DNA from: Azolla caroliniana
Lineage: Eukaryota; Polypodiophyta
DNA: 64,000 bases
Direction: 5' to 3'
NCBI GenBank assembly: GCA_043228905.1
Contig: JBHGNT010000011.1
Span: forward strand, 22,072,001 to 22,136,000
Part shown: positions 43,381 through 54,770 of the stretch, piece after piece
Layout: the number at the start of each line of letters is the position of its first letter
Numbering within the stretch: the first letter of the stretch is position 1
Translations under genes and position numbers: made by a program
The notes under the pieces: model-generated
The model's input: only the letters and a program-made list of their open reading frames with translations
Told to the model about the DNA's origin: nothing
The model's database searches: none

Positions 43381-46300
43381 TGCGCGGGGTGCCGCAGGGA
43401 GAGCCGCCCCCGCACGTCCACGTCTCCATGTCCTCAACTTCTCCCGTTTCTCCCACGATCGAGCCGCCCCCGCACGTCCACGCCTCCACTTCATCAACTT
43501 CGCCCGTTTGTACCACAATCGCCCGCCTCCAGCACACGACCCAAGAAGTTCTCCTCGACTCCGGCAGCAGCATCTCTTCCATCAGCGCAGATTTAGTCAC
43601 CCAATTACAACTTCCCACGAGCCACGCACCACCCATTAAAATCCTCTTCGGCGACCAACAACGGGTGTACCACTCACATACGCAAGTCAGGTGCATGCTC
43701 ACCATTAGTTCCGCCCAAATCCACCATCGTTTCTACGTCCTCCCGCGCCAGTTGTTCCCAATCACCTTGGGATGTGATTGGTTCCTCCATAGTCGAGCCT
43801 GTCTCGATTTCTCCGCACAACAGCTCATCCTCCCAAATCACATTCCGATCGCGCTCTTCACTACTCCGTGGGATACCACCCACATCAGCAACACACAGTA
43901 CCTGATATCACCGGCGGAGCGCATCAACGACATCAGACGGCTCCTCGCCACCTTTCCCTCGTTGTCTACACCACCCGTAAAACCTCCCTCGGTCCGTTTT
44001 CCGATTCACCACACGATTCCTACAGGCAACGCCCGCCCCATCAACGCAGCTCCCCGACGTCGCTCGCCTCTCGACCACGAGCGCATCGACAACGCCGTCA
44101 AAACTATGCTCCAACAAGGGATTATCACACCTTCCAAGAGCGAGTGGATCTCGGAGCCACACATGGTAAAGAAAGGGGATGGTTCTTACCGCTTTTGTGT
44201 CAACTTCCGACAACTGAACCATGTCACCACCCATGACCGATACCCTCTCCCTCGTATCGATGACCTCCTCGACCAGCTTGGCAAATCAAAGTACTTCACC
44301 TCCCTCGATCTAGCCTCGGGATATTGGCAGATCCCGATGAATCCTCACGATGCCCACAAAACTGCATTCCGCACTAGGAAAGGCATTTTTCAGTTCACAC
44401 GGATGCCCTTTGGCCTATCTAATGCGGGGAGCACATTCTAGCGAATGGCTAATGCCATCTTCGATGATCTCATCACCCGCCGTGTCGTCAACGTCTATCT
44501 AGACGATATTCTGGTACATACAAGCACTTGGGCAGAACACCTTCAAGTCCTTCGGGAGGTCCTAACTTGTGTTCAACGCTATCGATTGCAGCTGCAATGG
44601 AAGAAGTGCCGATGGGGTAGTACGTGCCTCCGCTTCCTTGGGTACGTCATCTCCTCCGACGGAATACAAATGGACCCGGAGAAGACAGAAGCAGTCCAAA
44701 AATTCCCACTCCCCACCACAGTCAAGCAGCTTCAACGCTTCCTCGGCCTCCTCACGTTCTCTCTTCGTTTCATCCCACGGCTAGCCGACCTGTCAGCCCC
44801 ACTACGCGCGCTCCTACAAAAAGACGCACCCTTCCTGTGGACCGAAGCCTGCGAATCCAGCTTCCTGCAGCTCAAGAGAACACTCCAAGCCTCTGACCTC
44901 CTGGCCCACCCTGATTTCACGAAGCCTTTCCATCTGCAGACGGATGCCTCCAATGTCGGCCTTGGTGCGGTCCTGCTCCAATCCGACGACAACCACCAAC
45001 TCCGCCCGATTGCCTACATCAGTCGGTCACTTACCAAAGCCGAACAAAATTACTCGACAACTGAAAAAGAGTTCCTCGCCATCGTTTGGGCATTCCATCG
45101 TTTCCACCCATACCTTCACGGATCAAATACATCAGTCGAAACAGACCATCAGCCATTGCTCTCCCTCATAAAGAAGGCTCATCCACCCGGCCGCTTACTT
45201 CGTTGGGTTTTGGCGCTACAGGATTACACATTCACTCTGCGCTATCGCCATGGTCCACAAAACATCGTCGCCGATGGATTATCCCGCATATCCTTTCAGG
45301 CGAACCAAATCACCTCCAACACAATCGATTTCCCCATATCCTCGTCCCAAATGGCCAACATGCAACAACACGACAAACAAATCCAAGATATCTGCCACCG
45401 CCTACGAGCTGAACCGACATCATCCCTCACCAAGCAATTCATGATCCAGGATAATGTCCTACTTTTTTGTCAAGTAGGCAAAGAACCCCGAGTCTACGTG
45501 CTTGAGCAACTACGCCAGTCTTACCTTCGTTTCTTCCACGATCACCCGTTGTCCGGCCACTTGGGTTTTCATAAGGTGCTCGACAAAATTCATCGCAAAT
45601 TCTATTGGCCTGGGCTACGCCACGAGGTCGCCTCCTACATCAAAGCATGCAACTTATGTCAGGCCATCAAATCACCTCAAGTGGCTCAAGGCCTCTTACA
45701 TCCGATACAAGTTCAAGCTCCATTTGAAATCGTCGGATGGGACATTATGGGCCCCTTTCCCGAGTCACAAGGAGGGAACAAATTCATCCTCGTCATCACC
45801 GAGTACTTGACGCGTTGGGCTGAGACGGCCGCTATCCCAGATGCAAAGGCTATGACCATCGCCTCCAAACTATTGGAGAAAATCATCTTCCCCCACGGTT
45901 GCCCACTCCAAATCTTGTCCGATCGAGGACCCCAGTTCAACGGTGAGCTCCTACGCCTCGTTTCAACACAACTAGGAATCCAACAGTTATTCACGTCACC
46001 CTACCATCCGCAAACGAATGGGTTGACGGAGCGCCTCAATCGAACCTTAAAACAACAAATCTCAGCCTACATCGATCCGCTGCACTCAACCTGGGACCGA
46101 ATCTTGCCATTCGTTACGCATGCCTACAACACAACTGTGCAAGCCTCTACCCGCATTAGCCCATTTCGGGCCCTTTACGGAAGGGACCCGCGCTTACCCC
46201 CAGAAGTGACAGTCCCACAACCAACCACACGACTCCACGCTGACGCAGTGTCTTGGTGGTCCCACCTACAACAACTCCAACCCCTCCTCCGCAAAGCCAT

Positions 46301-46664
46301 CACGAGCAACCTGCACCAGGCATAACTACGCCAAAAACGACAACACGATATAGGCCGTGTCGACCATCAATACCACGTCGGTGACAAAGTCCTCGTCTAC
46401 TTCCCCATCCGTCGTCGCGGTCTCAGCGAATCGCTCATGCACCGATGGATCGGTCCCTTCGAAGTTCAAAAGCAGATACGCAACACTACATACCTGCTCC
46501 GCCGCGCCTCCAACAACCGCTCTACCTTTGCTCACCAGTCTCGCATGAAGCCCTTCCATCAACTACCACCGCCCCCGCCCACACTCATGCCTACGCCCAC
46601 GCCCGTGTCATCCCCCCGTCTGGAACCGTCGTCCACGCCTCGTCGCGCTTCGACTGCACAATAA
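43380..46664 (+). pseudogene. pol: Pol of the young Gypsy element, two in-frame stops
   Basis: ATG at 43380 overlaps the gag stop. A 20-residue tandem repeat (EPPPHVHVSMSS / EPPPHVHASTSS, 43401-43520) leads to protease DSG at residues 60-62. RT runs from about 44090; a TAG at 44439-44441 falls between MPFGLSNAGSTF and RMANAIFDD, a place where Gln is usual. YLDD is at about 44496-44507, RNase H from about 44930 (QTDASNVGLG), integrase H2C2 at 45535-45665, core Asp in GWDIMGPF (about 45738), Asp in SDRGPQF (about 45919) and Glu in TERLNR. A second stop, TAA 46323-46325, precedes the GPF module (RWIGPFEV, about 46443). Frame continues to 46664. No chromodomain. Confidence 0.9.
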
Positions 46665-46676
46665 CTTTTTTTTTAC

Positions 46677-46686
46677 AAGGGGGAAT
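46677..46686 (+). promoter_or_regulatory. Polypurine tract of the young Gypsy element
   Basis: AAGGGGGAAT directly abuts the 3' LTR. Confidence 0.8.
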
Positions 46687-46929
46687 TGTGGTGGTCACAT
46701 GGACCACACCTAGATTAGGCCCCTACCAAGCCCCATGCACCACACATAGACCACACCCAAATTAGGCCCCTACCAAGCCTCATGCACCACACCCAAACTA
46801 GGCCCCCACCAAGCCCCATAATTAGTAGAGCTAATTGGAGCGGGAGAACACCCTCCACGCTAAGAGAGAGTCTATAAAATGTAACTTCAGACATAATGAA
46901 AGGAGGGCTATTCTTGAGAGCATTTCACA
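46687..46929 (+). repeat. 3' LTR of the young Gypsy element (243 bp)
   Basis: Same sequence as the 5' LTR; preceded by the polypurine tract AAGGGGGAAT. Confidence 0.93.
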
Positions 46930-46934
46930 ATATC

Positions 46935-47400
46935 ATAAAGTGGATGTTATAGTACCGATATCCACTAATCATTATTTCCAGATACGGTTGTTGGTCGGCG
47001 TTTCCTCCGATTCGTCAATACGAGAAGCAAATTACTATGTGAATGAAAAAGTGTCTCCACTCAAGCCCAGAGGCAGATCTTATGCCACTCCACCTAGTCA
47101 TATATAACTAGCGTACATCCTAGCTCCCGAGACCCTTTCATAGGATTCCAAAAGTTTTTCTCGCTCTTCAGAAGCCCACGGAGACAGAGTTGATGCTCCC
47201 ACGTCCATGACATAAATAGTTAAAGCAGGTAAATAATTTGGGATTCAAGTTGTTTCACAAAATAACACTCATATATATTAAGCTCATAACGGTACCTCAC
47301 AATTGCAAGGTCTCTCTACAGCTGAAGGATAAGCGTGTTCTTAGGCCATCATGGGAACGTAGATAGGGTTGAAAGTTACTCGATGCCAGCTGTGTTGCTG
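46935..47400. other. Spacer after the young Gypsy element
   Basis: No gene recognised; a frame crossing from the LTR to 47107 has no known domain. Confidence 0.4.
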
Positions 47401-47712
47401 CTGTGTTGCACACGTTCACTCGCATCACATACACAAGTGCTCTCTGAACCGTGCGGGATGGTCAATGTCATAAACATAATATGATTGGATGGATGGATTT
47501 AACCATGAAATAGCTAATTCACATTACAATACTAGCACTTACTAGCACTTGTGTATGTGCTGCTGCTGTGTTGCACACGTTCACTCGCATCACATACACA
47601 AGTGCTCTCTGAACCGTGCGGGATGGTCAATGTCATAAACATAATATGATTGGATGGATGGATTTAACCATGAAATAGCTAATTCACATTACAATACTAG
47701 CACTTACAAGCA
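47401..47712 (+). repeat. 165-bp tandem duplication with a hairpin at the junction
   Basis: 47401-47565 is repeated from 47566 to about 47711 with no difference seen. Across the junction AGCACTTGTGTATGTG (47544-47559) and CACATACACAAGTGCT (47591-47606) are a perfect 16-bp inverted repeat with a 31-nt loop. Confidence 0.9.
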
Positions 47713-49389
47713 CATTTTGGGAGAAGGCAATTGAATAACAATTGATGAAGCAGTTACTTTCCATATATTTAATAGTGCAACGGTTGTAATAAAGTAAACA
47801 AGGTGAAATTTAATATCTTCAAGTTGATTCTTTGTAGGTTTTGAATGTAAACTGCTTAACTCGTAGCCCACGGGCCAACATGGCCTTCATGTTCAATGGG
47901 GAGGAAAAAAATGGTCATGGTATTAGGTTGTGTCACACACATTTGCCATTGTTAGAGAGTTGCGATTAAGTGGCAAAACTTAACTTGTAGAGAATCGGAA
48001 GTTAATTTCCATTGGGTTATCAAAAGCATCCAAGAGAGAACAAGGATATAGATTGCAATGCAACATAAAAAGTTTTAGAACCATGTTGTTGGGTTGTGGC
48101 AATATTGGGTTAAGAAACTCATTGGTCCTAAGTTCTAACCAAATTTCTACATATAAATAACAATATTTTATTTATCTTGATCTCCACCAAATGTCAAAAC
48201 TAGATCATTATTGAAATATGACTCATGAGTGTGAATCCAACATTGATATACAAACTTGGAATGAATCGTTACAACCTTTGGATTGTGATAGTGGGAGTTC
48301 ATCAACAAGAGCATATAGTAAGCCTTAAATAGTGATCGAAAGGAGGTTCATTCATCAGGGAATAAAATATACCAATGGCAAGATTATCATAAAGCTCATG
48401 TAAATGAGAGGTATAAAATCACAATTGCATACACAGATGTGCAATAATATTATTTGTTAGTGGCCTTAAAACATTTTTTGCCACTTAACATGTTAATTGT
48501 ACTTAATCCATGCCAATGAATTTCAGTATGCCCATGAATACGAAATTGTCATAGTTTTAGATAAGACAACTTTTGTGTGCTAAGATTCCCAAAGGAGTTC
48601 TCACGAAGTAATGGCAAGTGTTGATGCCAGTTGGTCATTCATGACATTCATGAAAAATATAAATAGAGTGGAAGGTATTGTGATGAAGATTTAACTAGAA
48701 ATTAAATGAAGTAGAAATATCTAAGACGTTCTACGACGTGTCATAACTCAAACAACGGAGGGAGTTGTTACCACCACATACACATATTCTAGAATAATCA
48801 TTCAAAACTCAAACTTGAATTTAGAAGTCATATTGACACTTAGGGTTACATTACATTTCCCAACGTGACTCTTTGTTTATGTGTGTCTCTTTCATGCATA
48901 TGTAGATAGTAGATACACAAAAGGTTTCCAAATCACTAAGCATACGATATGTGAAGAAGAGATCATCATATTTCGATCATCTATTTCATGCAGAGCCTCT
49001 GTTTTATGTTATGGAATTTGGGTTATAATTTAGAAAGCGTTGGCCTATCGTGTTTATGTGTCTGAATTGTGCAAAGATCATTTTTATGTACTAGAAGAAG
49101 GGGATATGATGTGTTTAGGGTCTAGGGTCTAGGGTTTACAAAGGCCAATGTGGTCTATGAGATCAAAATGGCATACATCATATAGCTCATTTACTTGCTA
49201 ACGAAATGAAAATTGTAGAGCTAAGTGCATGCCATTGTTTAATTTTAAATATCTACTTTAACATATTAGGTTTGTTCACAAAACATCAATTTTCACAATT
49301 ATAGAGTAAGAAGTACATCATTGATGCAAGCAATAATATAATATGCTTAACATGATCAAATTATACATCATATCTCCAAATAAAGATGC
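47713..49389. other. Intergenic DNA
   Basis: AT-rich; a short GGGTCTAGGGTCTAGGGTTT run at 49118-49138. No gene recognised. Confidence 0.4.
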
Positions 49390-50122
49390 TTGTGAATGCA
49401 TTGTGATGCATCTATGGAGTCTATTTTGCATTTGTTTTGGTTATGTCCCAAAATCAAGCAATTTTGGAGTAAGTTGAATTTTTATTGAGACACCATTATT
49501 CTTGTTCTATTTTCTCGTGGGGTGCAGTATTATGGGGTGTCCTTCGTGGAGATGTTATGAAGTATTAAAGTATGCATGCTTCTCATGTCTTTCACTTTTC
49601 CCATGGGTACATCTATCTCACTTCATTTCCATCTTTTATTCCACGTTTTAGAACTGAAATTTTGGTTATTTGGCGTACTATTACGTCATAAGCTCTTTAG
49701 ACAATATGGAAAATGAGATGTGAGGTTGTTTTTAATAATCCTCGCATACATCTTAGAACCATGCTTATTGAATTCTGGTTGTTATTTGTCCATACCATAC
49801 GTGGGCAATACAATGATCTGCAGGGTTCGGCTGATGCTCTAAGGCAACGTCAAGTGGACTTTAAGAAACGGTGGCAACGACTTCACTTATTTTCAGATAC
49901 AACTTCTGGTATGAGGTGGAGTTATGCCATACCTTCTTTTTTATTGCATAGCTTGTAGCTTGTGCTCCTCTCGTTTCTTATATGATATCATCTGTTTGAT
50001 CAGATGTTGGTATTAGCTTTTGTATTACAATAGAGGTGAGATGAAATGTCTCCTTCTGTTTTCTATATGTACATTTCTCAAGTAATATACTAAGGTGTAT
50101 CTTTCTTGAAAAAAAAAAAAGA
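49390..50122 (+). mobile_element. LINE 3' fragment
   Basis: Encodes, with stops, a zinc-finger-like CDASMESILHLFWLCPK and an ORF2 C-terminus (frame 49713-49958: LIEFWLLFVHTIRGQYNDLQ) that parallels the C-terminus of the LINE at 18770 (SVRGQYEAIIREPE). Ends in a run of 13 A at about 50109-50121. 5' limit unsure. Confidence 0.7.
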
Positions 50123-51015
50123 TGATTCAAAGTTTCTAGTAGAAGTTATTTTCTATGGAATAATTAATTTGATTGTGCCTCTCATACAATTTAGTAAAAT
50201 TGTAGAGTTTGGACTTACTACCTATGCTTTTTTTTTACCAAAAAAGAATATACTCCATTAGTTAAAATGTGCACAACTTAGATCCCTTTATCGGGTAGTC
50301 CTTTGCCTAAATTATCCTATCATTTTCTCTTTGGAGGAAAAAAAATTTAGCCTATCATTCATGAGTCATCTCACTTATTTATCTTACACTTTCACATGTG
50401 ACTCTAGCCAAACTTCCTACCTATGCTTTCAATTAAAGTACTTTACCATAAAATGAGAGCTTTCTAACCTTAGATATTGTACTTGATGAACATACACTTT
50501 ACTTCTTCCTTAAATGGATTATTCATATTGTAGAGGAAACTAAAACTAAATTGATCCACATGCAATTTGTATATTCCTTAAATTGATTAAACATATTCCA
50601 CAAGGACTACAATGAAGAAACAAGTTATCAAAACTTCATTAATTTCTAGTTACTAAAACACAACACACATATTATTGGAATGAGTGAGAGAATTGTTTGC
50701 TTGAAAAACTTAATTAAGGTAATGTAAATAGACATTATTGATAGCAGCTACGTCAAACAGTAAAAAAACTAAGAATCATGATATGATACCTTGTAAAAAA
50801 ACAAATTTATAAGGCTCAAATCCAAGAAATGAGATTTTGTATCACAAAGAGGAGTGTTACACCAAGAGACTAACAATTGAGAATATATAAATGCTTCTTC
50901 ACTATATCAAAGAAGAACATTCTTAAGGAAATAATGTATAGTTGTTGATGCATAACTAGATAAAAGTTTGACGGTTCTAAGTCATAGATAAAGTGATGGG
51001 AACACCCAAGTAAAA
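50123..51015. other. Intergenic DNA
   Basis: AT-rich; no gene recognised. Confidence 0.4.
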
Positions 51016-54000
51016 GACGATTTTTTGTTTTTTGTTTTTTTTTTCCAAAAAAAACTCCTTCCATTAGTTATAAAATTTTACAAATGAGATTATTATGTAA
51101 AAATCCTTGTAGGGACGCGATAGTTCCATCTTATGTGGATGCCCACTGACTCAAGAAAGGGAGAGGACGACCATTATTGGATGAAGGCTATTCGTTGTCT
51201 TTCAACTCCATCAGAGCCGCCCTTGAGGCCATCATATTGGCGCTTTAGAGTGGCTATAATTTCACTCCATATCTCTTGCAGTAACATTGTTGGATGCGCG
51301 GTTTGGTTCGAGAAGACCCGTCAACACCATTGTTTCCATAGAATTCAAAGAGTTATTGGGCTGACCAATTCCACCACAACTTGAGATTTGTCATTAAGAG
51401 GAGTTGAGTGGACATTGCCGCTGGAGGAGAAAAAGATCTCTTGTGCTTTTATCACCAAAGTCATTCCCTCCTCCTGATGCTCGTATTTGCCAATTGTGGT
51501 CTGCCATGATAGCCAACATATATTTCCCCACTTGATCGAGCCTTGCACCTGGCATAATTGCAACAAGCAGCCAACCCCCCGCCATATTCAATGAGACGTT
51601 GGGCAGTCCCACAGAACGTGTCATATTGATTCTACTACATTTGGACACTCTACACAATTAGCAGAGTTAAGGTTCCCACGTTGCCATGCTCCCACCGGTA
51701 CGGACTTATGTATTAATAGCCATTGGAACGTGGTAATTCGCCTCACGTGTTGTTGTTTCCACATTTTCTACCAAAACTTGGTGATTATTGTGGGAGGAAC
51801 TTGAAATGTGTGTCAGACCTTCGCAACAGCTGGCCCTTGAGCGGTTTGAGCGGCTAGAATGTGGTGACCCAATCTAGTTGTGAATTGGAAGAAAGTGATG
51901 GGTTTGCTTCCTTGCCCCGCATAGGGAGCACGCCATGTCCATTGCAAAGGGTCCCAACTGACCTTACGTAGCCATGTGTTTTCATGAATAGATATGTGTC
52001 AATCGGGTTGTAGTTTGCTCAGATCAGGATCTACAATCCATTTATGACCAGTATACGCGAGTACTTGTATTGTGTTATTCTGTGTTGGTGTCTCAGTGTC
52101 TCGCAATTCAGAGCCTTCGAGTCTGTTTGGTGGTCCCCTACCTCTCGGGAACAGAGATCCCTCCTCCTCGTGGCTTATCCATTTCTCCATTGCCGTCCTT
52201 TGAGTAGCAGATTCCCTAATCAGTAGAGCGTTAATGATTACCGATCTCATAGTCCATCCGCCCCTGATTCCATGGAGTATGTTGGCTTGATCTTGGAGTG
52301 GCAATGACATAAACCATCTCCAACATTCTATACTTTTTCTTGGACCTTCTGCAATGTATCCCCATGACAACCTCTTACTTGATCCAAGTAGTTGATTAGA
52401 TTTATCCTTGATACATGGGTTCCATAGGATACGTTGGCTGAGCCAGGCAGGTTCAGAACTCGATTGATTGCAATTGAGCCCTCGTCTAATATCACAGCAT
52501 GGCTTCCACATGGATGCACTGAATCTATCCTCCAATTGGTAGGAGAAACTAGGTTTGAGATCCATGTTTAGAATCCATCCCGTTTGGGGGGCCCAATTGA
52601 CCCATTTTCATAGCCTAAAGTAAGCGAAACATAACCTCAGTAGCATTTTCCAACAGTCATTTCCTTATTGGAGTCCTCACACCACAAATTTGGCAAGTAA
52701 GGCTTTTGATTGTGAGAGGGAATCAATAAGACCCAATCCCCCTCTTGACTTAGGTGTTGTGAGTATAGGCCACGCCACCTTGGCACGAGTTACATGATCT
52801 TCCTTACCAGACCAAATGTAGTTGCGTACAAGTCGTTGAATATGATGCATACTTTCCTTGGTACATGATAGATTGTACCATGTTGTTGCGAGTAGTACCT
52901 GGTTTGCCACTATGATGGGACCCGCTAGCAACAGTTTTTTCGAACTCCAATGTATTAACTTTTGTCGAATGGAATGGATAACAAGTGCAATCATAGTCTT
53001 CAGCGGTATGTTGAAACCAATTTGGAAACCCAAATCTTTGGTGCTCGCTCCTTGATTGATCCATTTGAAAGCAGGATGTGGGTGCCATGCAGGATGTGTT
53101 TCATGAGAAAGTCATATTGTATAGGATTTGTGCCAATTGATCATGGCATTGGATCTCTTGCAAAATACGGCTAACCCACTTTGAAATTCGAGGTTTTGTA
53201 GGTTTTCCAAGTCCCCTTGTAGGTAGACCACTGTGTCATCTGCAAATTCTATATCCAGGATGCTTTGGTGAGAATGAGGCACGGGAAGACCACGTAGGTT
53301 GAGATGCCGTGAGTTGAGAAAGCAAGAGAGTGCTTCGGCGTATAATAGAAATAAGGATGGAGCCAGTGGGCATCCTTGTCGTACAGATTAGGATATTCGG
53401 AAAAGGGGCCCCTTTCACTTGCCAGTGAAACGCAATTGCTGATGTTCCTATAAAGTCTGGCAATGCCTTTGATCCATGTCTCTTGAAAGCCGAGTTTCCC
53501 CATCACACTTTCAAGAAAGTTCTAGCATACCCTATCATATGCTTTCTCAAAATCTAGTAGCACCACCGCTACCTTGTTGTTGGTATGGTTTGCAAGGGCT
53601 ACTGCTTCCCAGAATGAGAAGAGGTTGTCTAGGATGCTCCGATTTCTAACGAAACCTGTCTGGGATGGATGAATGAGTTGAGGGAAAAGTGGTGTTAAAC
53701 GGCGTGCCACGATTTTTGCGAGCAACTTATAGACAATATTGAGAAGAGTTATGGGCCACCACTTGCTAATGTCGTTGGCACTCCCACCACTTTTAGGAAT
53801 GAGATATATCATCCCCTGTCCAAATTCCTCCAGCATGTTTCGAGAGGGGATGATCTCCTTATGCCTGGAGGAGGTCTTCTTTAATACTATCCCAAAGGCA
53901 TGTTAAAAAGTGAGGGTTGAGGCCGTCGATTCCGGGCAACTATCTGCATCCAAATCAGAGAGGGCCTCCCATATCTTGATGATTGATAGGGGACGCACGA

Positions 54001-54770
54001 GCCATGCATTCATTTCTGTCGTGACTTTCTCAGGTATGCTTTGGAGGATAATATCGTCTCTTATGTCTTTCCATGTCGCCATAGTATCTTCGGTAAGTAG
54101 GCGCTTATAGTAACTTGTGGCAATATTCCTCATTTCGTCGCCATCCTCAGTGGTCGTTCCATCCTCTCGGTTGAGGTTGCGCATCATTGTTCTAGCATGC
54201 CTCAGGCTTTTGGAGCGGAAGAATTCCTTCATGGTTTTGTCCCCTACTTAAATCCTTTGCGCCATGCTTCCATGAAACTCCATGTCGTATATTTCCTTTT
54301 CCGCCATGTTGAGTTCATGTTTGGCCATGGCAACTTGTCCTGTGATCCAACTACATGACGGGTATCTCTGTTGGAGTCGTTGTAAGGCTATTAGTCCCCG
54401 TTTTGTCCTTAGTCACTTTTCCTGAGCATCCTTGCTTCTGGTCTTGACAATCTCATGTAGGAGAGTTGAAGCTCTTGTTAATTTAGCTAGAAGTTTGTTA
54501 GATGCTCATGAGTCATTAACAGGTAATGACCATTGGTTGGAGAGTTATTCCTTCACCTCTATAACTGTGTAAATAGTGTGCAGGATGCGAGGCTGGAATG
54601 GGCCCCATTTTCGGTGCAATTGAAAATGACCGACTACCGTGTAATGGTCAGAGAAGGTCGTGCTTGAAGTTATGCGACACTACCTTCCGTTCGCTTCTTG
54701 AGCATCACCCACATAAATGCGGTCAATGCGAGATAGGGGTTCACTATTCCGCCCGTTATTTGGCTTAAAA
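51016..54770 (-). mobile_element. LINE copy 3, L1-type, 3.7 kb, with broken ORF2
   Basis: On the minus strand from 54770: endonuclease end (RIDRIYVGDA, then SDHYTVVGHF with the SDH motif), linker, RT (IYLIPKSGGSANDISKWWPI, TGFVRNRSILDN, LDFEKAYDRV, then EFADDTVVY with the catalytic Asp pair near 53250), the post-RT domain (KEDHVTRAKVAWPILTTPKS), zinc-finger CVECPNVVESI near 51640 and 3' UTR ending in GGAAGGAGTTTTTTTT and an A/C tail (about 51016-51060). Numerous stops and at least one frameshift (after ASERGPF near 53400). It is truncated in the endonuclease and dead. Same subfamily as copies 1, 2 and 4. Confidence 0.88.

Larger units (their letters stand above)
42111..46929 (+). mobile_element. 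Young Ty3/Gypsy element, non-chromodomain
   Basis: LTRs 42111-42353 and 46687-46929 are identical by eye over 243 bp. Flanks are (A)ATAT on the left (42106-42110) and ATAT on the right (46930-46933). Inside lie gag (42430-43380) and a pol frame (43380-46664) with two in-frame stops. A polypurine tract precedes the 3' LTR. The LTR is unusually short for a Gypsy element, and the integrase wording (NGLTERLNRTL and YGRDPRLPPE) reminds me more of animal-type Gypsy elements than of the common plant ones; no tree was made. Confidence 0.93.

Noticed and set aside
43172-43705. 177-codon minus frame opposite gag/pol of the young Gypsy element
   Set aside because: Shadow of real coding sequence.
49118-49138. 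GGGTCTAGGGTCTAGGGTTT as an interstitial telomere repeat
   Set aside because: Only two or three degenerate units.
51016-54770. A target duplication AAGTAnnAGAC around LINE copy 3
   Set aside because: Two mismatches in 11 bp and not placed at the exact ends, so not claimed.
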